From Chlamydomonas sphaeroides (Eukaryota > Chlorophyta > Chlorophyceae > Chlamydomonadales > Chlamydomonadaceae): a stretch of 64,000 bases of DNA. How positions within the stretch are numbered: the stretch's first letter is position 1; each line of letters opens with the position of its first letter. Positions 1 through 13,312 of this stretch are shown here, in pieces. A program made the position numbers and the translations under genes. The stretch lies in contig BDDC01000164.1 in NCBI GenBank assembly GCA_001662425.1, positions 17,897 through 81,896 on the forward strand, given 5' to 3'. The notes beneath the pieces were generated by a model, which had not been told where the DNA came from, did no database searches, and saw only the letters and a program-made list of their open reading frames with translations.

Positions 1-146
1 AGGAAAGCACGCGCAGGACGTTAGCGCACCCCTTAGCCCGCTTGGCTGCGTGGGCCTCTGTCTTGCTCACCGCCCTTCGTCTGGCGCCGCTGTCTGCCGT
101 GTGATCGTGACTGCCTCCACCTCCCTCCTGCCGCCTCCCACAGGCC

Positions 147-3100
147 ATGGTGGACAACCGCAGCCTGGCCTTTGCGCTCAACAGCCCCGTGCCGCCCTGG
201 CTGCCGGGCAACCTGTTCGACAAGCCACACCTGCTGGACCTGCTCGCCTCCTTCTCACGGCCGGGAGGCATCGACCTGGTGCGGCCCCTCGCCGTGTGGC
301 GTGCACCCGCGCTCCCCACATCTTGTAGACCGCAACCGGGGCGGCGCGCCAAACAACGTCACCAACCTTGCTGCCCCGCGCCCCCGCCCTGCCCCGCCCA
401 GGTCTCCACCGGCGTGCTCGAAGCGGCCAGGCGCCTGGTCATCATCGACGCGCCGCCCGCGCCGCCGCGCCCGCCCAGCCCGCCGCGTCCGCCCCGGCCG
501 CCGCCCTTCAACGCGCGCTCCGACGTCGCCAGCCTACTCGGCGGTGGCTCAAGCCCACCGCCCGACTCCAACGCCGTGCCCAGCCCGCCGATGCCACCGG
601 CGCCGCCCAGCCCTCCGGCTGCGCGAGCCAACAGCACCACCTTCGGGCAGCTGCTCGACCAGCTGGCGCCCATCCGGTCCACGTGTGTGGCGCTCAACGA
701 GTCCGGCGCCCCACACAGGCAGAGCCTGCTGGGGCTGCTGCGCTCGGGCCTGGCCCCGTGGGCGGAGCTCGCTAGCCTCGAGCCGCGCAGCGAGGCGCAG
801 CTGGCGTACTGCCTGCCGGGGCTGCCGCCCACACCGCCGCCACCGCCCGGCGCGGCAGCGGTGGCGGCCCGGGGCCGGCGGCTGCTGGCACATGAGAACA
901 GCCAGCTAGCAGAGGTGCGGCCGAGGACGCCGTACGTTGGACGGGGCTGGGGGCCCTCGTAGCTCAGGCCTGGCAGCTCCTGTGCCGCTCGGCTGCGTTT
1001 CAGGCATGGCAGTTGGACCGAGGCGTACGGCGCGCTGTCGGGCTCGACCCACGACAAGGCGTGGGGGCTGTGCTGGCCTGTGACGACTCGGCTGCTTGCG
1101 TCTCCATGGTGCCCTCCGCCGCAGCGCTACACGCTGTCCGGCATCGCCCTGACCGGCCTGGAGCTGACTGGCAACGCCACCGAGGCCCTGGCGTCGCTGC
1201 TGCGACCGGCCGACGGCAACGGCAACGCCAGCGGCCCCGCGCTGCCGGTAGCCAACCTGGCGTACCTGGACCTGTCGGGTGCGTGTCAAGTCTGCCAGGA
1301 ACTTGCGTGCCGTGGAGCACCTGTACCTGCGCACGGTGCTACGGCTTGAGGTCCCGGTGTACGCTCGGGCAGCTGCTGCGCACGCCCTGCCCGCCGTTAC
1401 GTGCAGCGTGGTGCAGACGCGCCCCTCGCCGCTGCACGTTGGCCCTACCTCCTGGCTCCCCCCCGCCCCGCAGACAACGAGCTGGTCGGGCCCGTGCCGC
1501 ACCTGCCGGTGCCCGTCATCCTGGTCAGCTGGGCGGCCAACAACCTGGGCGGCGACCTGAGCGCCACGCTGCAGGCCATGCCCTACTCGGCGTTCGAGTC
1601 CACGCTCATCCTAGGTAGGGCGCGTGCGGGCAACCCCCCAGCCAGCAGCGGCGCCGCGCGCCAAGCCACAGCGCGCCCGCTGTCAGCCCCCGCCTGCCCT
1701 CTTCGCATGTTTTGTCAACCGTGATGCTCGCCGCCCCGCTCCCGCAGACCTGTCCGACAATTTCTTGTCCGGCACGCTTCCGACCATGGCCGAGGCGAAT
1801 GCCAAGCCAAGCGCATGGAGGGCCCTCGCAAACAACGCGGCGCGCATCGACCTGTCAGGTGCGGCTGGGCCACTACGTGTCGCGGAAGCCCCCCGCGCTG
1901 GCATGCACCATGGGCCAGGGGCTGGGGCTGTGTCCCTGCGTGTGAACCCATATTGCAACGCGCAGCGCCCCGTGCCTGGATCCTCCCCACTGCTGACCGG
2001 CCGCAGATAACTTGCTTAGAGGCACGCTGCCGGACGACTGGTCACAGCTTCTCGGCCGCATCGACATCGTCGTATCGGGTGCGGCGGGTGGCAGCTGGCC
2101 TGCTAGCAGGCCCCCAGTGCACACATGCATGTGTCGGCTGAACGAGTGCGCCCTGGCAAACGCTGCCTCGCCGAAGCCTCGTACCTGGTCCTCCCGGTCC
2201 GCAGGCAACAATGACATAAGCGGCAACATCCCGCCTTCCTGGATCAGGGCGGCGCAGCAGATTGCGCGCAACCGCAGTGGCTCGTTCATGTTGGACTTTA
2301 CCGATTGCGCTGGACTGACGGGCCAGTACAAGCACAAGCTGGACGTCAGCGTGCTGCGCATCGCGGGGACCGAGGTGGGTGGGTGGAGCGATTGCAAGGT
2401 GCTGGGGTGCGGAGAAGGAGCGCAGCGGGCGTGGCATGCAAGCGCGGAAGTGAGGGGCGGGCAGCGATGCGCTCAGAGAGCTTGCGCCGAGTCCGGCACT
2501 GGGGCTAGAAGCGCCATGGGCGGCGCAGCGCAGGGTGTGGTGAGCCTTGCGGCCACCTGCTGCGAGTGGTGGCTGGGCGGTGCCATTGCCACGCACGCTG
2601 GGCTCCCATGCCTGCCGTACCTGCGGCCGCCCGGATTGGCTCACCCCGCTTGGCGGCTGCAGGTCCAAGTGGAGTGGCGTGGCTCGGACCTGGACTGGAA
2701 CCTGGTGGTGAAGCGGGTGGCGGAGCGGCACATGACCTTCACCCAGGTGGGTTGCCGACGACTGCGCGCGGCGTGCGTGTGGCGACAACGCACCTGCTGC
2801 TGGGCGCACCTGCGGCCCAGCTGCTGCCATGTCGCCATGGCCCCTGCGGCAGCATGGCCTGTGCGTGCCGCCCGACCCCTGCAAGCCGCATCCATCCCTG
2901 CCATCCCAACCCCCTGTCAGATCGACTACCGCACGCCTCCGTCGCTGCAAAACATCATCACCGGCAACCGAATCATGGACTCTGACGACGCCGTGGAGCT
3001 GTGCGGCTCCATCGATCAGCATCGTGACGCGTTGGCGCTGCGCGCGTTGCAGCTGGCGACCAACAATGCCACTGTGCTGGCACCCTGGGAGGCCGCCGCC

Positions 3101-6029
3101 ATGAACCACATGGAGGTACGTACGGGTGTTGTGCCGGCGTCTGTAACGCGAAGTTGCCTGGAGCCCTCGTCTTACCGCCTGCTGCCTGCGGATGTGAGTT
3201 GTGGGTGGCCTCCGTGTCGCACCTGGCGCCCCGCAGGTCCACGACCAGTACATCGAGTGGCAGACTGACCCCGCCGTGTGGTGCTATGGCGGCGAGAGGG
3301 CACGGGTAAGGGGCGGTCACGAGTCGGCGATTTCACCTGCTGTGGCCTGTGCGCCTGCCGCACCTGCCAGACCCCACCAGCCCCGACCCGTCAGCATGAT
3401 CGGCCTCAAGCCGCGAGACCCCACCGGCCCCAACCTTCTATGCCATTCCTGGCGCACCGCCTGCATCCTAGTAGGGCTGCGGTGCGCGAGCATTGTCCGC
3501 AGTCTCCTGGCCCCGCCAACCCCTGTGCTTGCCTCCGTGGCTGACACCCCATCCCACAGGGCATGGTCGCGCTCCGGCTGTGGGTGCCTGTGCTAGCCGT
3601 CTGCTTCTTCGCCTGGCTCATCGCCATCCCGGCTCACCTGCTCTACGTCCAGCTCGCCGCCAAGCGCGAGGAGCGGCGCCAGCGCAGCCTCCGCCGGCAG
3701 CGGAGGCAGCAGCGCGCCAACGCGCACGCACTCGCCTTGGTGCCGGAAGGAGCGTTGCCACCGACCACCAAGCGCAGGAGCCGCGCGTCGCGCACCAGCC
3801 GCGCCTCCCGGGCCAGCACCGCCAGCATCGCTAGCGGCGGCGGCGCCAGCGAGGGCGGCCGCACAAGCGAGTCCGGCGGGGAGAGCGAGTTTGAGGAGGA
3901 GCGCACCTGGCACGAGGCGATGTTGGACGCCGGCGACTGGTGCTGGGACATGCTGCGCGCGCTGTGGGCCGGCTGGCTGCCCATCTGGAATGCGCTGCAC
4001 CCGCGAGTGGTGCTGGTGCTGTTCTGGCTCGACATTGTGTCGGTGGGTGCCGTCGCCCAAGGGGGTGGGCGAACTGCCAGGCTTCGTTTGCTGCTAGGGG
4101 GCGGGGGATAGGTGGCTGCCGGTGGTCTTGTTACACATGGCCCCGCCCATGCACCCTTGCTCGTGACCGCGCCCTCAGGACCTGCTCTTCGTAGCCGGCT
4201 ACAAATCATGGGGCGAGCAGCCCGGTCCCGCTATTGCCGTGCTGCTAATCATCATCGCAAACGTAACATACACCTGGGTGTGCCAAGTGCTGGAGGTCCG
4301 GGAGTACCTGGGCTGGGGCCGCCGTGTGAGCATCACCGTCGGCATCGTGACGGCCCCGGTCGGCATCGCGGGTCTGCTGCTGTGGCACTTGTTCCTCACC
4401 TTGGTCGTACTCGTCACCTTTCTCAAGGCCATGTGGCACCGGCACACCACCAAGGCAAGCAAGCAGGGTGGCATGGGCAGGGGCTGGAGACAGTAGTGGT
4501 AGTTGGGCACAGCCACTACGGTAAGCACGAGGCAAAAGGCAGGAAGCCAGAGGGACACTCTCATCGTGCTTTGGGCCCCCTCCCAGCGCAATATTACTTT
4601 TTCCCATGATGGCCCACACGCCGCAACGCTCCTCAGGGCACCGAGGCGCACCTCCGCTTGGTCGAGCGGGCCACCGCCCGGCTGCCCGAGGTTTGCCGCC
4701 ACAAGAGCACCGTGGAGGTGTTCGAGTCCACGGTGCGGCAGGCGGTGACGATCGGGGCCGTGGATCGTAGTTGGCCTCTGCCGTGAGCTCGGGTGTGCTT
4801 TCCCCCCCTTGGTTGGTCGCCCACCTGCTCTCTGCCCCTCCTGTGGCCGTTGTAGCTTGCCTGCCAAACGACGTCCCAACGATGTGCCTCTCACTCCTGC
4901 TGCCTTTGCCCGCTCGTCTCCCTCTTGTGCCCCGCCAGATCCTGCTCGAGCCGCTCAACGAGTCGCTGCCTCAGGCCATCGTGCAGACCACCTGCTACGT
5001 GCTGGGTCGGGAGGCGGGCATCGTGATTCTCACGCGGGTCTACCTCTTCTCCTCGGCGCTGTCGGCCGTCTCCATTGGTGGGGACGCCTGGCGTGCGGGC
5101 TGGGTCGGCGTGGGCACGCCGCACGGGCTTCTCCCTAACGCCCTCCCACGCGCTTTCCCCCTGCACAGGCGTGGCGCTCATTGGCATTGCGTGGCGTGTG
5201 TTTCTGTCGGGAAGCTGGCTCATGGTAAGGCGGGCTTTTGGACACAGAGGAAGCAACAGCGCGTTGCCTACCGCATATCGGTACCTGTGTACCTCTTACG
5301 CGCGATCTGCCTGTGTGCGCGCCCCTCAACACTGCAAAGAAATCATTACCCAACCACAACCCTCATTGCCTGCAGGTCATCAAGGGTCAGGACGTCAAGC
5401 ACACGGCCTTCCTGCGCCGCAAGACCAAGGAGGAGGCCCTCAGCGAGGCGCCCAGCAGCAACCCCAGCTGGCCCTTCCGGCGGGGCAGCTCCGTGGCGGT
5501 GCACCAGCCGCCGGGGCACGAGCCGACCCATCCGTTGCCGCCGCCGCTGCAGCCCACTCCCTCGGTGCAGCTGGAGCAGGCGGCGATGGAGGCGGCGGCG
5601 ATTGCGCGCGACACCGGCCACGAGGGCGACGACGAGGGCTCGGGCGCGTCGCGGAGCAGCAGCGCCAGCCGGCGCACGGCGGGGAGCCGCGGCGGCAGCA
5701 GGCCCGCATCGGGAAAGATCGCTGGCGCGGCCGCAGCGTCGGTGCTGCCGATCGTGGAGGCGGCAGGCTTAGGCCCCGACGCGGCCGCGGATGGGCCCCA
5801 GCTGCATCACATGGCTGGCAGTAACCGCGGCGGCTCGCGGGGCGAAGGCCACGGCGGCCAGGAGAGCAGCGCTGCAGCGGCTCCTGAGGATGTGCGGCTA
5901 GACATGGGCCCCGAGCCGGCGGAGGCGCCCGCTGAGCAAGCGGGCGAGGAGGGCGTGCGTCTCACTGTGCAGGCGCCGGCGGTGGAGCCAGGGGGGCCGG
6001 TGGGCGGCACAGCAGCTGGACTCGGCTAG
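147..6029 (+). CDS. Leucine-rich-repeat ectodomain protein with C-terminal multi-pass membrane module (XK-related-like)
   Basis: Sixteen exons: 147-278, 402-931, 1004-1278, 1474-1614, 1748-1858, 2007-2078, 2205-2374, 2663-2746, 2921-3115, 3237-3305, 3560-4042, 4179-4454, 4637-4732, 4939-5077, 5169-5224, 5376-6029. All phases agree and give about 1160 aa. A CAG just before the first ATG suggests the gene, or a 5'UTR intron, extends upstream of the window. The N-terminal third has proline-rich linkers (PPRPPSPPRPP) and then plant-type LRRs (YLDLSDNELVGPVP, LSDNFLSGTLP, DNLLRGTLP, NNDISGNIPPSW), several split at phase-1 introns inside the DLS/N motif. After about residue 590 come a hydrophobic helix (VPVLAVCFFAWLIAIPAHLL), an R/K- and S-rich cytoplasmic stretch, and several more membrane segments. 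FEST joined to LEPLNESLPQAIVQ resembles the E-SLPQ-LQ signature of XK-related scramblases. The tail (about 210 aa) is low-complexity. The structure is well supported; the XKR relationship is an inference from one motif, and the ligand and role are unknown. Confidence 0.7.
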
Positions 6030-7703
6030 GAGGAGCGATGCGTGAGGTGTGCAGGGAACCGTCGTGCTTAGTTGGGGGAGGGGAGCGTGCAGCGCGTGTG
6101 GGGCTGGGCGCGTTGGGTTTGGCCGTGAGTTGCTGTGTGGTAGCGAGCGTTGGCGCCGGGTGGGTTCTTCATCACGTCATGCATACCTGGGAGCACGTCA
6201 TGAACCGAACGGCTGCAGACCTTTGCATGTGTAGCACACGTCTGACGGCTGGGACATGAGCGAGTGACCGCCGCGCGTGTTGTGTTGGCACGAGTGCGGA
6301 ACACGTCCGTGTGCGGGGCAGCGTGGGCATGTTGCCGTGTTCTGCGCTTCGTAGGCCGCGAGCTTAGCGTGTTTGGGCTGCGCTTTGAGGTGCCCTATCT
6401 CCCCTGGTTGCTGTTGCGCTGTGGCGACGGCGTGGGCCAGGAGCGAGCGCCTAGTCATGGGGACAGACAGTGAATGCATTAGAGGACCCCAACAACCGAG
6501 GCACGGGCAACGCCGGGTGCGCCCGCGCCATGCAGCTGCTGCCAGCACGGCATGCATGGTTGCAACGTGCGTGTTGTTTGTGTTCATGGCTGTGGAAAGT
6601 ACTAGAGAGTAGTTAGAGGTGGTGGTGACGCGGTGGTCGTGCGTAATAGGCAAGCAGTGTGTCTGTGTGTGTGTCCGAAGTGAGTGCGACAGGAGCGTGG
6701 GCCACAGCGTGCAGGGGCTTCAATGAGGGATGCAGGACGCGCAGGGCGTGCGTGCCAGGTGCGGGGCAAGCGGGCAGGGCCTTTGGTGCGGGGCCATGTG
6801 CTCGTGGGAACCATTGTCAGGCAGGGGTCCGCTAGTGTGCCATGCAAGTCGTCACAAGGTGAACGCCGTCGCATCCCTCGCGAGCCATGCAGGTAACCGG
6901 ACACGTGTTCAAAGCCAGGCGTTGGTGGCCGCCGTGTGCCGCATACGCGCTTGCTAGCTGATGCTGTTGGCTTCCTTGGTGCAGCTATCGAAGGCTAGCG
7001 ACAGTCCAGTATGGCCCAGTCAAGCAAAAAGTGCACGGTCAACCGTTAAACGATCTAAATGGCGGGCGTATCACCGCGCACCCCGAAAGCTTTATGCATG
7101 AGGATACATATGTGCGCATAGCAAGCCGCGGTATTGCAAAAGCATCTGCGCCCCACACGCCCCACAACGCCCTCCGCCCAACCGTTGACAACAGGTGCAC
7201 TTTCATGTTTGATTGCAGCCAAACAGACCATGCAGTCTAGTGTATATCGCCTTGACTATGGGCCTGAACGCCAAGGCTGCACCAAAACCGCCTTGCTTAT
7301 GATAGCAACATCGGCCTGCTCTGACGCCTATATCTGCTGACTACCCACCCAACCCACGTGGGCCGCCAGCGCCATTCTTTTGGGGACGACTTGCAGAATT
7401 CTTAGGCTCTCAGAGCCCTTGGCTCGGAGCACTGCGCCGCAAGGTGGACGGCGGCGTGCAGAGTGCGAGCAGGGGGAGTCCCCCCTGATTGCGAGGGTAC
7501 ACACCGGGGGGTACGGGAAGGCGCACGTGGTACTAACCCCGCATGCCTCGCCCTGCGTTACTATGTGCGGCCTCGTTTGCTGCTTCGAGACGCCAAGGGC
7601 CTTCGGAAGAGCGGTTCCTCAACAAAACGTACGGGTGTCGGTCGTTTCTTGGCATGAGAGCTGCTCCCCACACCCTCCCACATACTTTCTCCAGTAATTC
7701 GAG
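6030..7703. other. Intergenic region, no gene recognised
   Basis: The left part is presumably the 3'UTR of the LRR gene. No ORF here shows family resemblance or convincing splice structure. A stretch at about 7338-7365 (ACTACCCACCCAACCCACG) resembles one at 8051-8075 inside or next to the first exon of the ATP-grasp gene. Confidence 0.4.
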
Positions 7704-10700
7704 ATGAAAAAGAGCGCTCTCTCCGCTGCCCTAGCGGGCGGGCCAGCGCCCCCGGCTGCGGCACCAGCAGCCGCGGCAACGACCAAGCCGGGGACGTTCC
7801 TGGACCCTGTAGCTTTCCCTTGTGTTGCTTACGCGGATGTCGTGGACGGGACGAAGACTGTCGACGAGCTTGACGCGGTGGACGTCGCGGACACCCTCGC
7901 TGGCCTGGACCTCGGCTCGTTTGCGATAGTCGGCTCCGCTCCAACGAATGTTCTCCTCGACGGCGTGCCGTTGGTGCGCTCTTTCGCTGGGTTGAGGGTC
8001 GCGATGGAAGGATTCAGGCCAAACCCTATCGTTACTGGCCTGCGCAGGCGGACTACCCGCTCAACCCACGTAGGCGGAGAGCGGGAGAGGAGACGACGCC
8101 AGACGTGGCTGCCTCGCTTGTAAGGTTGCCTGCCAGGGCTGGAAGTCACCCCCTGCACGTGACGATCGGCTCCACAACTCGCAGGGCGCGCCCCAGGGCA
8201 GCCTGCCGATGCCATCGTCGAGCTATTCCTCCAATTACCTGTCCAAAGCGGTCATCGGCTCGCTGCCAAAGGGCATGACCGCCGAGGACAAGATGAAAGC
8301 GCTGGCGCAGGCGCTGCCGCTGTCACCGTCGCGAGCGCTGCTGCAGGAGATGAACGCGGCAAGTCGGGATGTAGGGCGCCCGGGGGGCTCGCCGCAAGTG
8401 GGGCTCCGTGGGACGCAGCAGCGCAGGGGTCGGGGCCTGGCGCGGGGATGGGCACGACAGCCGCGCTTGGGTATCATCCCCCTCCTTGCGCCCGCGAACC
8501 CATCGTGCCCTCCAGAACGCCGTGAGCAGCCGCACATTGGATGGCCGCAACATGCGTCGGAAGGTGCTGACGGGCGCGGTCATGGTGTTCGTGACGGCGG
8601 GGTACAGCGGCAAGCGCTTCATCTTTGAGAAGGCCAAGGAGCTGGGCGTGCGGACCGTGGTGCTAGACGGACCCGACAGGTGCGCCACATCCCCATGCCC
8701 AGCCTCACCCGCACCCCCATCCTCGACCCCTTCCGCGTCCCTAGCCTCGTCCTTAACAGCAGCTTGGGGCAGAGCAGCAGCCGAGGTACAACAGCATCAG
8801 GGGCAGAGCACACCAGCGCGGGGCGCCCAGCGTACCTGCGATGGCTGGCGCCGGGCCGCATGCCCGGCAGTGCTGGGAGGCGAGCCGCGACGGTTGTGGT
8901 CGGGGCTGCCACGTGCCACGCAGTGCGGCCCAAGCCGCCTGGGCCGGCCCAGTGGCTCTCTGGGTTGGCCAGGACCGCTGGTGGCATTGGGCCACCACTG
9001 GTCGCACCTGGCCCGCCAGGCGTGGGGCCGGACCCGAGCGGGTAGACCGCTGGGGTGGCGGGGCGGCACCATGCACGTGCCACACTCGAGGGGCGCTGCG
9101 GCGCTCGGCCAGCGCCGCGCACGTGATGCCCAGTCCGCTGGGGAAAGGCGATGCATGGCACACGCCCGAGTGCGAGGCCACCTGGCTCTCCACGCCCGCC
9201 CGCAGCTGTGGCCCTGCAGCTGCTCACCCTCACCTTGCTACCCCCCTGGCCCTCACCTTGCCGTCCCCCAGCTGGGTGCAGCTGCTGGAGAAGGAGGGCA
9301 TCATCGAGAAGTTCGTGCCGATTGACTTCACGGACGTGGAGACCGTGTTCGACCGGTGCCTGCAGGTGCGAGCTGGTGGGGCACGGAGAGGCCAGGCAAG
9401 GGGTGCGGAAGGCAGCATGGGGGGAGGGCCGCAGGTGAGGCCATGCGCACGCCGCGGCGCCGTGTGCTGACGCGGGCCAGGCTTGCAGGCGCAGCGCGAG
9501 GGAGGGCAAGGACTGTGGCTTCGAGACACTGGGGGAGGCAGGGGCCTGTGGTAGCGGAGGGGAGGGATCACGGGTGCGCGGCAGGAGCCTGCTGGCTGCT
9601 GGCTGAGGCTTGCGGGAGTTTCCAGGAGTGTGCGGCCGGCGAAGAGCGAGGCCGAGGCCTGCAGAGCGCGCGGAGCGACGGCTGAGGGAGCCAGCACCTG
9701 GCGACTGGGGCTGGTTGCCGATTGCAACGCAGCCAGGCTGGAGGGCGGCACGCGCACGCGCCGCGCGCAAGCGGCCACAGTGGCGCTCGGCATGGCCGGA
9801 GCAACAGCCCCTCGCACAGCGGCGCGAGCTGCACGCCGGCGTGCGGCGCCGAGGACGCTGCAGCTCTGCCCGGCTGTCGGCGGCAAGCTCGCCGCACCGG
9901 ATGCTGACCGCGGGGCCGTGGGACAGCGCAGCGTAGTCGGTGCCCTGCCGTGGCTGCGGCTGGGTGGGTTTCGCCTTGTGGTGTGCCGCCTCCGTGGGGA
10001 CACGTGCTCAACCTAGAATGCCAGGCCGTGATGCCCCAGTCGACGTCCACGTCCACGTCAGCCGGAAGGCGCGCCGCGCGCACCAATGGACCCGGATGCC
10101 CCTGGCTCTGTCCGGCTGACATGCCGGCGTGTCGTCTGCCCTACCCCGCCCACCACCCCGGCGCAGGCCATCCGCGAGGTGCGCTCCTCCATCGGCGAGC
10201 TCGACGGCATCACCACCTTTTGCGAAATGGCGGTGCCGCTGGCCAGCCGCCTGGCGGAGAAGCTGGGCCTGCCGCACAACACGCCCGAGAGCGTTGATAA
10301 CGCGCGCGACAAGGTGCGGCGTGGAGGAGCGGGCGCAGCGGGGGCCGGGTGGTGCTGTCAACTTGTGGCAGGGGCTGCAGGTGCCGGATGCCGGGAGACT
10401 TGCGTCCTGAGCTTGCATGATGGCAGGGCAACCGGGGCATTGCTTGAGAGCAGGTCCCGGTGTTGCGACAGCCGCCATGGGGAGCATTAGGAGCAGCAAT
10501 GGCGGCCTTGGCGTGCCTGGGCCCTGGCGTGCTGGCGCTGTCGGCGGCAGCGCTCTGCCTTTGCGCCCCGGCCCTGACCCGCTGGCGCCCCGCGCGACCC
10601 GGTGGGCCCGCAGCACGCGACGCGCGAGATCATGGGGCGCGCCGGCCTGCCCACGCCCCGGCACTACAAGGTGAGGCCCTGCTACCAGCACCAGTGCTGG

Positions 10701-13312
10701 GCGCCACCGGGTGCCGCCGCCGCCGCCAGGTGTCCCCCAGGCCCAACCGCAGGCCAATGGTCGGCAGCTTGACGATTTCAACATTCCACCAGCCCGATGA
10801 GCATCCCGACTTGCCCTAGCCGGTGCCCTACGGCCCAAATCCCACGGCCGGCCCAAGCAGCATTCCCAACGCTCTGAGCAGCCGCGCCGCCGGCCGCCTT
10901 CCGGGATGGCGCCCATGTGCCGTCCCTTTGCTGACCCGCCCGGGGTTGGCCCCGTTTGCCAGAGCACACCGTCCACGCTGCCCCCTTCCCGGACCTTGCC
11001 CCGGCACTGCATGTCATCATGGGGCTCTCTGTAGGCCCGATTGTACGGTCCACTGTGCTGCAAAGCTGGCTCCCTACGGCGAGGGGGCACCGCATGCCCC
11101 TCTGCCGCCCCATGCGACCCCCACGCCCCGCGCCATCCCATCCCACAACGCACATTGCAGCGCACATGGCTTCACCGCCCACAGCCCACCAGCCGCCCCC
11201 ACGTACTTCGGCCTGCCCGCCACCTGCCCGCTCTCGTGGGCCGAACCTGCGCCTCGCCCGGGCCCTCTCGTCTCCTGCCCCCACGGCCCCACGGCCCAGG
11301 TGCTAAACGAGGCGGATGTGGCCAAGGCTGCGGCCCACGTGGGCTTCCCCGCCGTCATCAAGCCCATCAGCGGAGCCGCCTCCATCGGCGTCATCCGGGC
11401 CAACGACGAGGCCGACCTGTTGAAGGCATTTAAGAAGTGGGCCAGGGGGCCGGGAGGAGGCGGGGCGGCGCGGTCGGGGCATGTCACACATGGAGGAGGG
11501 GCGCGGCTGCGATCTGCGCCCGCGGTGCCGCAGCTGCGCCCGTGGTGCGGCAGGGGGCCGCCGTGCGGCCTCGCCTGCCCGCCTGCCTGCCTGCCTGCCT
11601 GCCTCCCGATGTCTACGCGCCTCGCCTCCGCCTGGTCCTGTGACTGAGCGTATGCTGACGTTACCTGCCCACCCTCCCGCTCCCACCCCCTCCACTTCAG
11701 GGTGCAGCACGACATGTCGCGGGCGCGCATTGTGGCGGGCGCGCTGGTGGAGGGCGACGACGAGGGCGACGAGTCGGCGGGCAACGCGGGCGGCTGGATC
11801 CACCTGGAGCTCATGGTGGAGGAGGTGAGGCGGGGCCGGACCTGGGCGGCGCGGGTCGGGGGAGGCGGGGGAGGCATCGCGGCGGGAGAGCAGCTGCGAT
11901 GGCAAACGGGGCATTGTGAGGGCAAGGGAGCGCACGACTGCGCCACACGGACGCCTGCGCGCCTGCACGGGGCCCTGGCCAGGTGCTGGCTACGGCGGCA
12001 CTCCACGCCGGTCGCGCTCCACAACCACCACCTCACTCCCTCCCTCCCGTCTCGCTCCTGTCCCCCCATCCCCCGCCCCTCGCTCAGTACCTGGACGGCG
12101 CCGAGGTGGACTGCGACCTCATCTTCGACGGCGGCCGTCCCGTGTACGGCGCCATCACTGACAACTGGCCCACGGTGGAGCCCTACTTCAACGAGACCGG
12201 CTCCAACTGCCCCAGCGTACTGCCCAAGGCCGCGCAGATCGAGCTGCTGGAGCTGTCGGTGCGCAGCGTACAGGTGCGAGCGGGAGGCCCAAAAAGGGGC
12301 GCCGAGGGGCGCGCAGGTGCGGCCGCAGGGGCGTCTGCGCTGGCTCGGCTCACGCCATTCCTCCAGCTCAAATTGTCCCGCTGCCCTGCCACCGCGCTGC
12401 CCCCCCCTTCCTGCAGGCGCTGGGCTTCCGGATGGGCGTCTTCCACGTGGAGTGCAAGTACACCAGCCGGGGCGCGCGGCTGATCGAGGTGCGTGGCTGG
12501 GCCCCCCCCACAAGACCGCAGCGCACAGCGCAGCCTCCCTGCGGCCACGCTAGCCCTTGGCCGTGCTCCACCCCGTGCCCTGCTCTGGCCCCGCCCGCCC
12601 ACTGCCTCCAGGTCAACTGCCGCATGGGCGGCGGCCCCGTGCGCGACACCAACCTGCTGGTGTGGGGGGTGGACCTGGTGGAGGAGCACCTCATGGCCTG
12701 CGCCGGCATCCCCGTGCGCCCGCCCGTGGCGCGGAGGCCGCTCAAGCAGATGGCCGAGTACACCATCAACGCGCCGGTGGGGGCCTGGGACGGGCGCGAG
12801 GGAGGGGGGGCCGCGGAGGCAGCGGGGGCACGGGGTGCGGCAGGGAGGGTCGAGGCACGGGTGGGTGGGTCGTGACGTGCAGGCTGGCCAAAGGGGGCCG
12901 CGCGCGCGGGCCGTGGAGACTGGCAGGCGGGGGCTCGCCGGCAGTGGTGCGCAGCTGCCGCGCGCTCCGCCACCCTCCTTGCCTGTCGTATTCTCCACAG
13001 CCCGGCTCAAGCCCGGGCCGCCATGCAGGGCCTCACATGCGTCCGTGCCTTGCCTCGGCCCCTACCCGCCCCTTGCAGAAGACGGGCGTCATCCAGCACG
13101 TGGACTTCCTGGAGCGCTACAAGGGCCAGGAGGGCGTGCTGTACGCGCGGCCTCTGGTCAAGGCCGGCTCCAAGTGCCACTGTGTTGCGGACGGCATGCC
13201 CACCTGGCTGTGCGAGCTCATGGTGGTGCGGCCCGGGGTCAAGGACGCCATCTCCGTCATCCGGGGCATGGAGGCGGAGATCGAGAAGGAGCTGATGAGC
13301 ATCATCACGTGA
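7704..13312 (+). CDS. ATP-grasp ligase, carnosine-synthase (CARNS1)-like
   Basis: Twelve exons: 7704-8030 (or to 8069), 8185-8358, 8516-8679, 9272-9365, 10167-10313, 10614-10670, 11300-11436, 11701-11824, 12088-12273, 12417-12488, 12612-12776, 13079-13312. The product is about 626 aa. Splices rebuild continuous family motifs: LDGPDSWVQLL, NARDK joined to HATREIMGRAGLPTP, and FPAVIKPISGAASIGV (ATP-binding lysine and loop). Downstream are a substrate-side segment (YLDGAEVDCDLIFDGG) and the metal-binding end (ECKYTSRGARLIE joined to VNCRMGGGP, with the Glu/Asn/Arg set of ATP-grasp enzymes). The catalytic fold covers roughly residues 290-520. Such enzymes form an amide bond between a carboxylate and an amine through an acylphosphate; CARNS1 joins beta-alanine and histidine. 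The algal substrate cannot be read from the sequence. Intron 2 (8359-8515) has a GC donor (GCG|GCAAGT). The first exon's 3' end is ambiguous: stopping at 8030 gives the smoother join NPI|GAPQGS. Confidence 0.82.

Noticed and set aside
359..1057. Long minus-strand ORF of 232 aa opposite the LRR gene
   Set aside because: Shadow of the proline-rich plus-strand exon (Pro codons read as Gly/Arg on the other strand).
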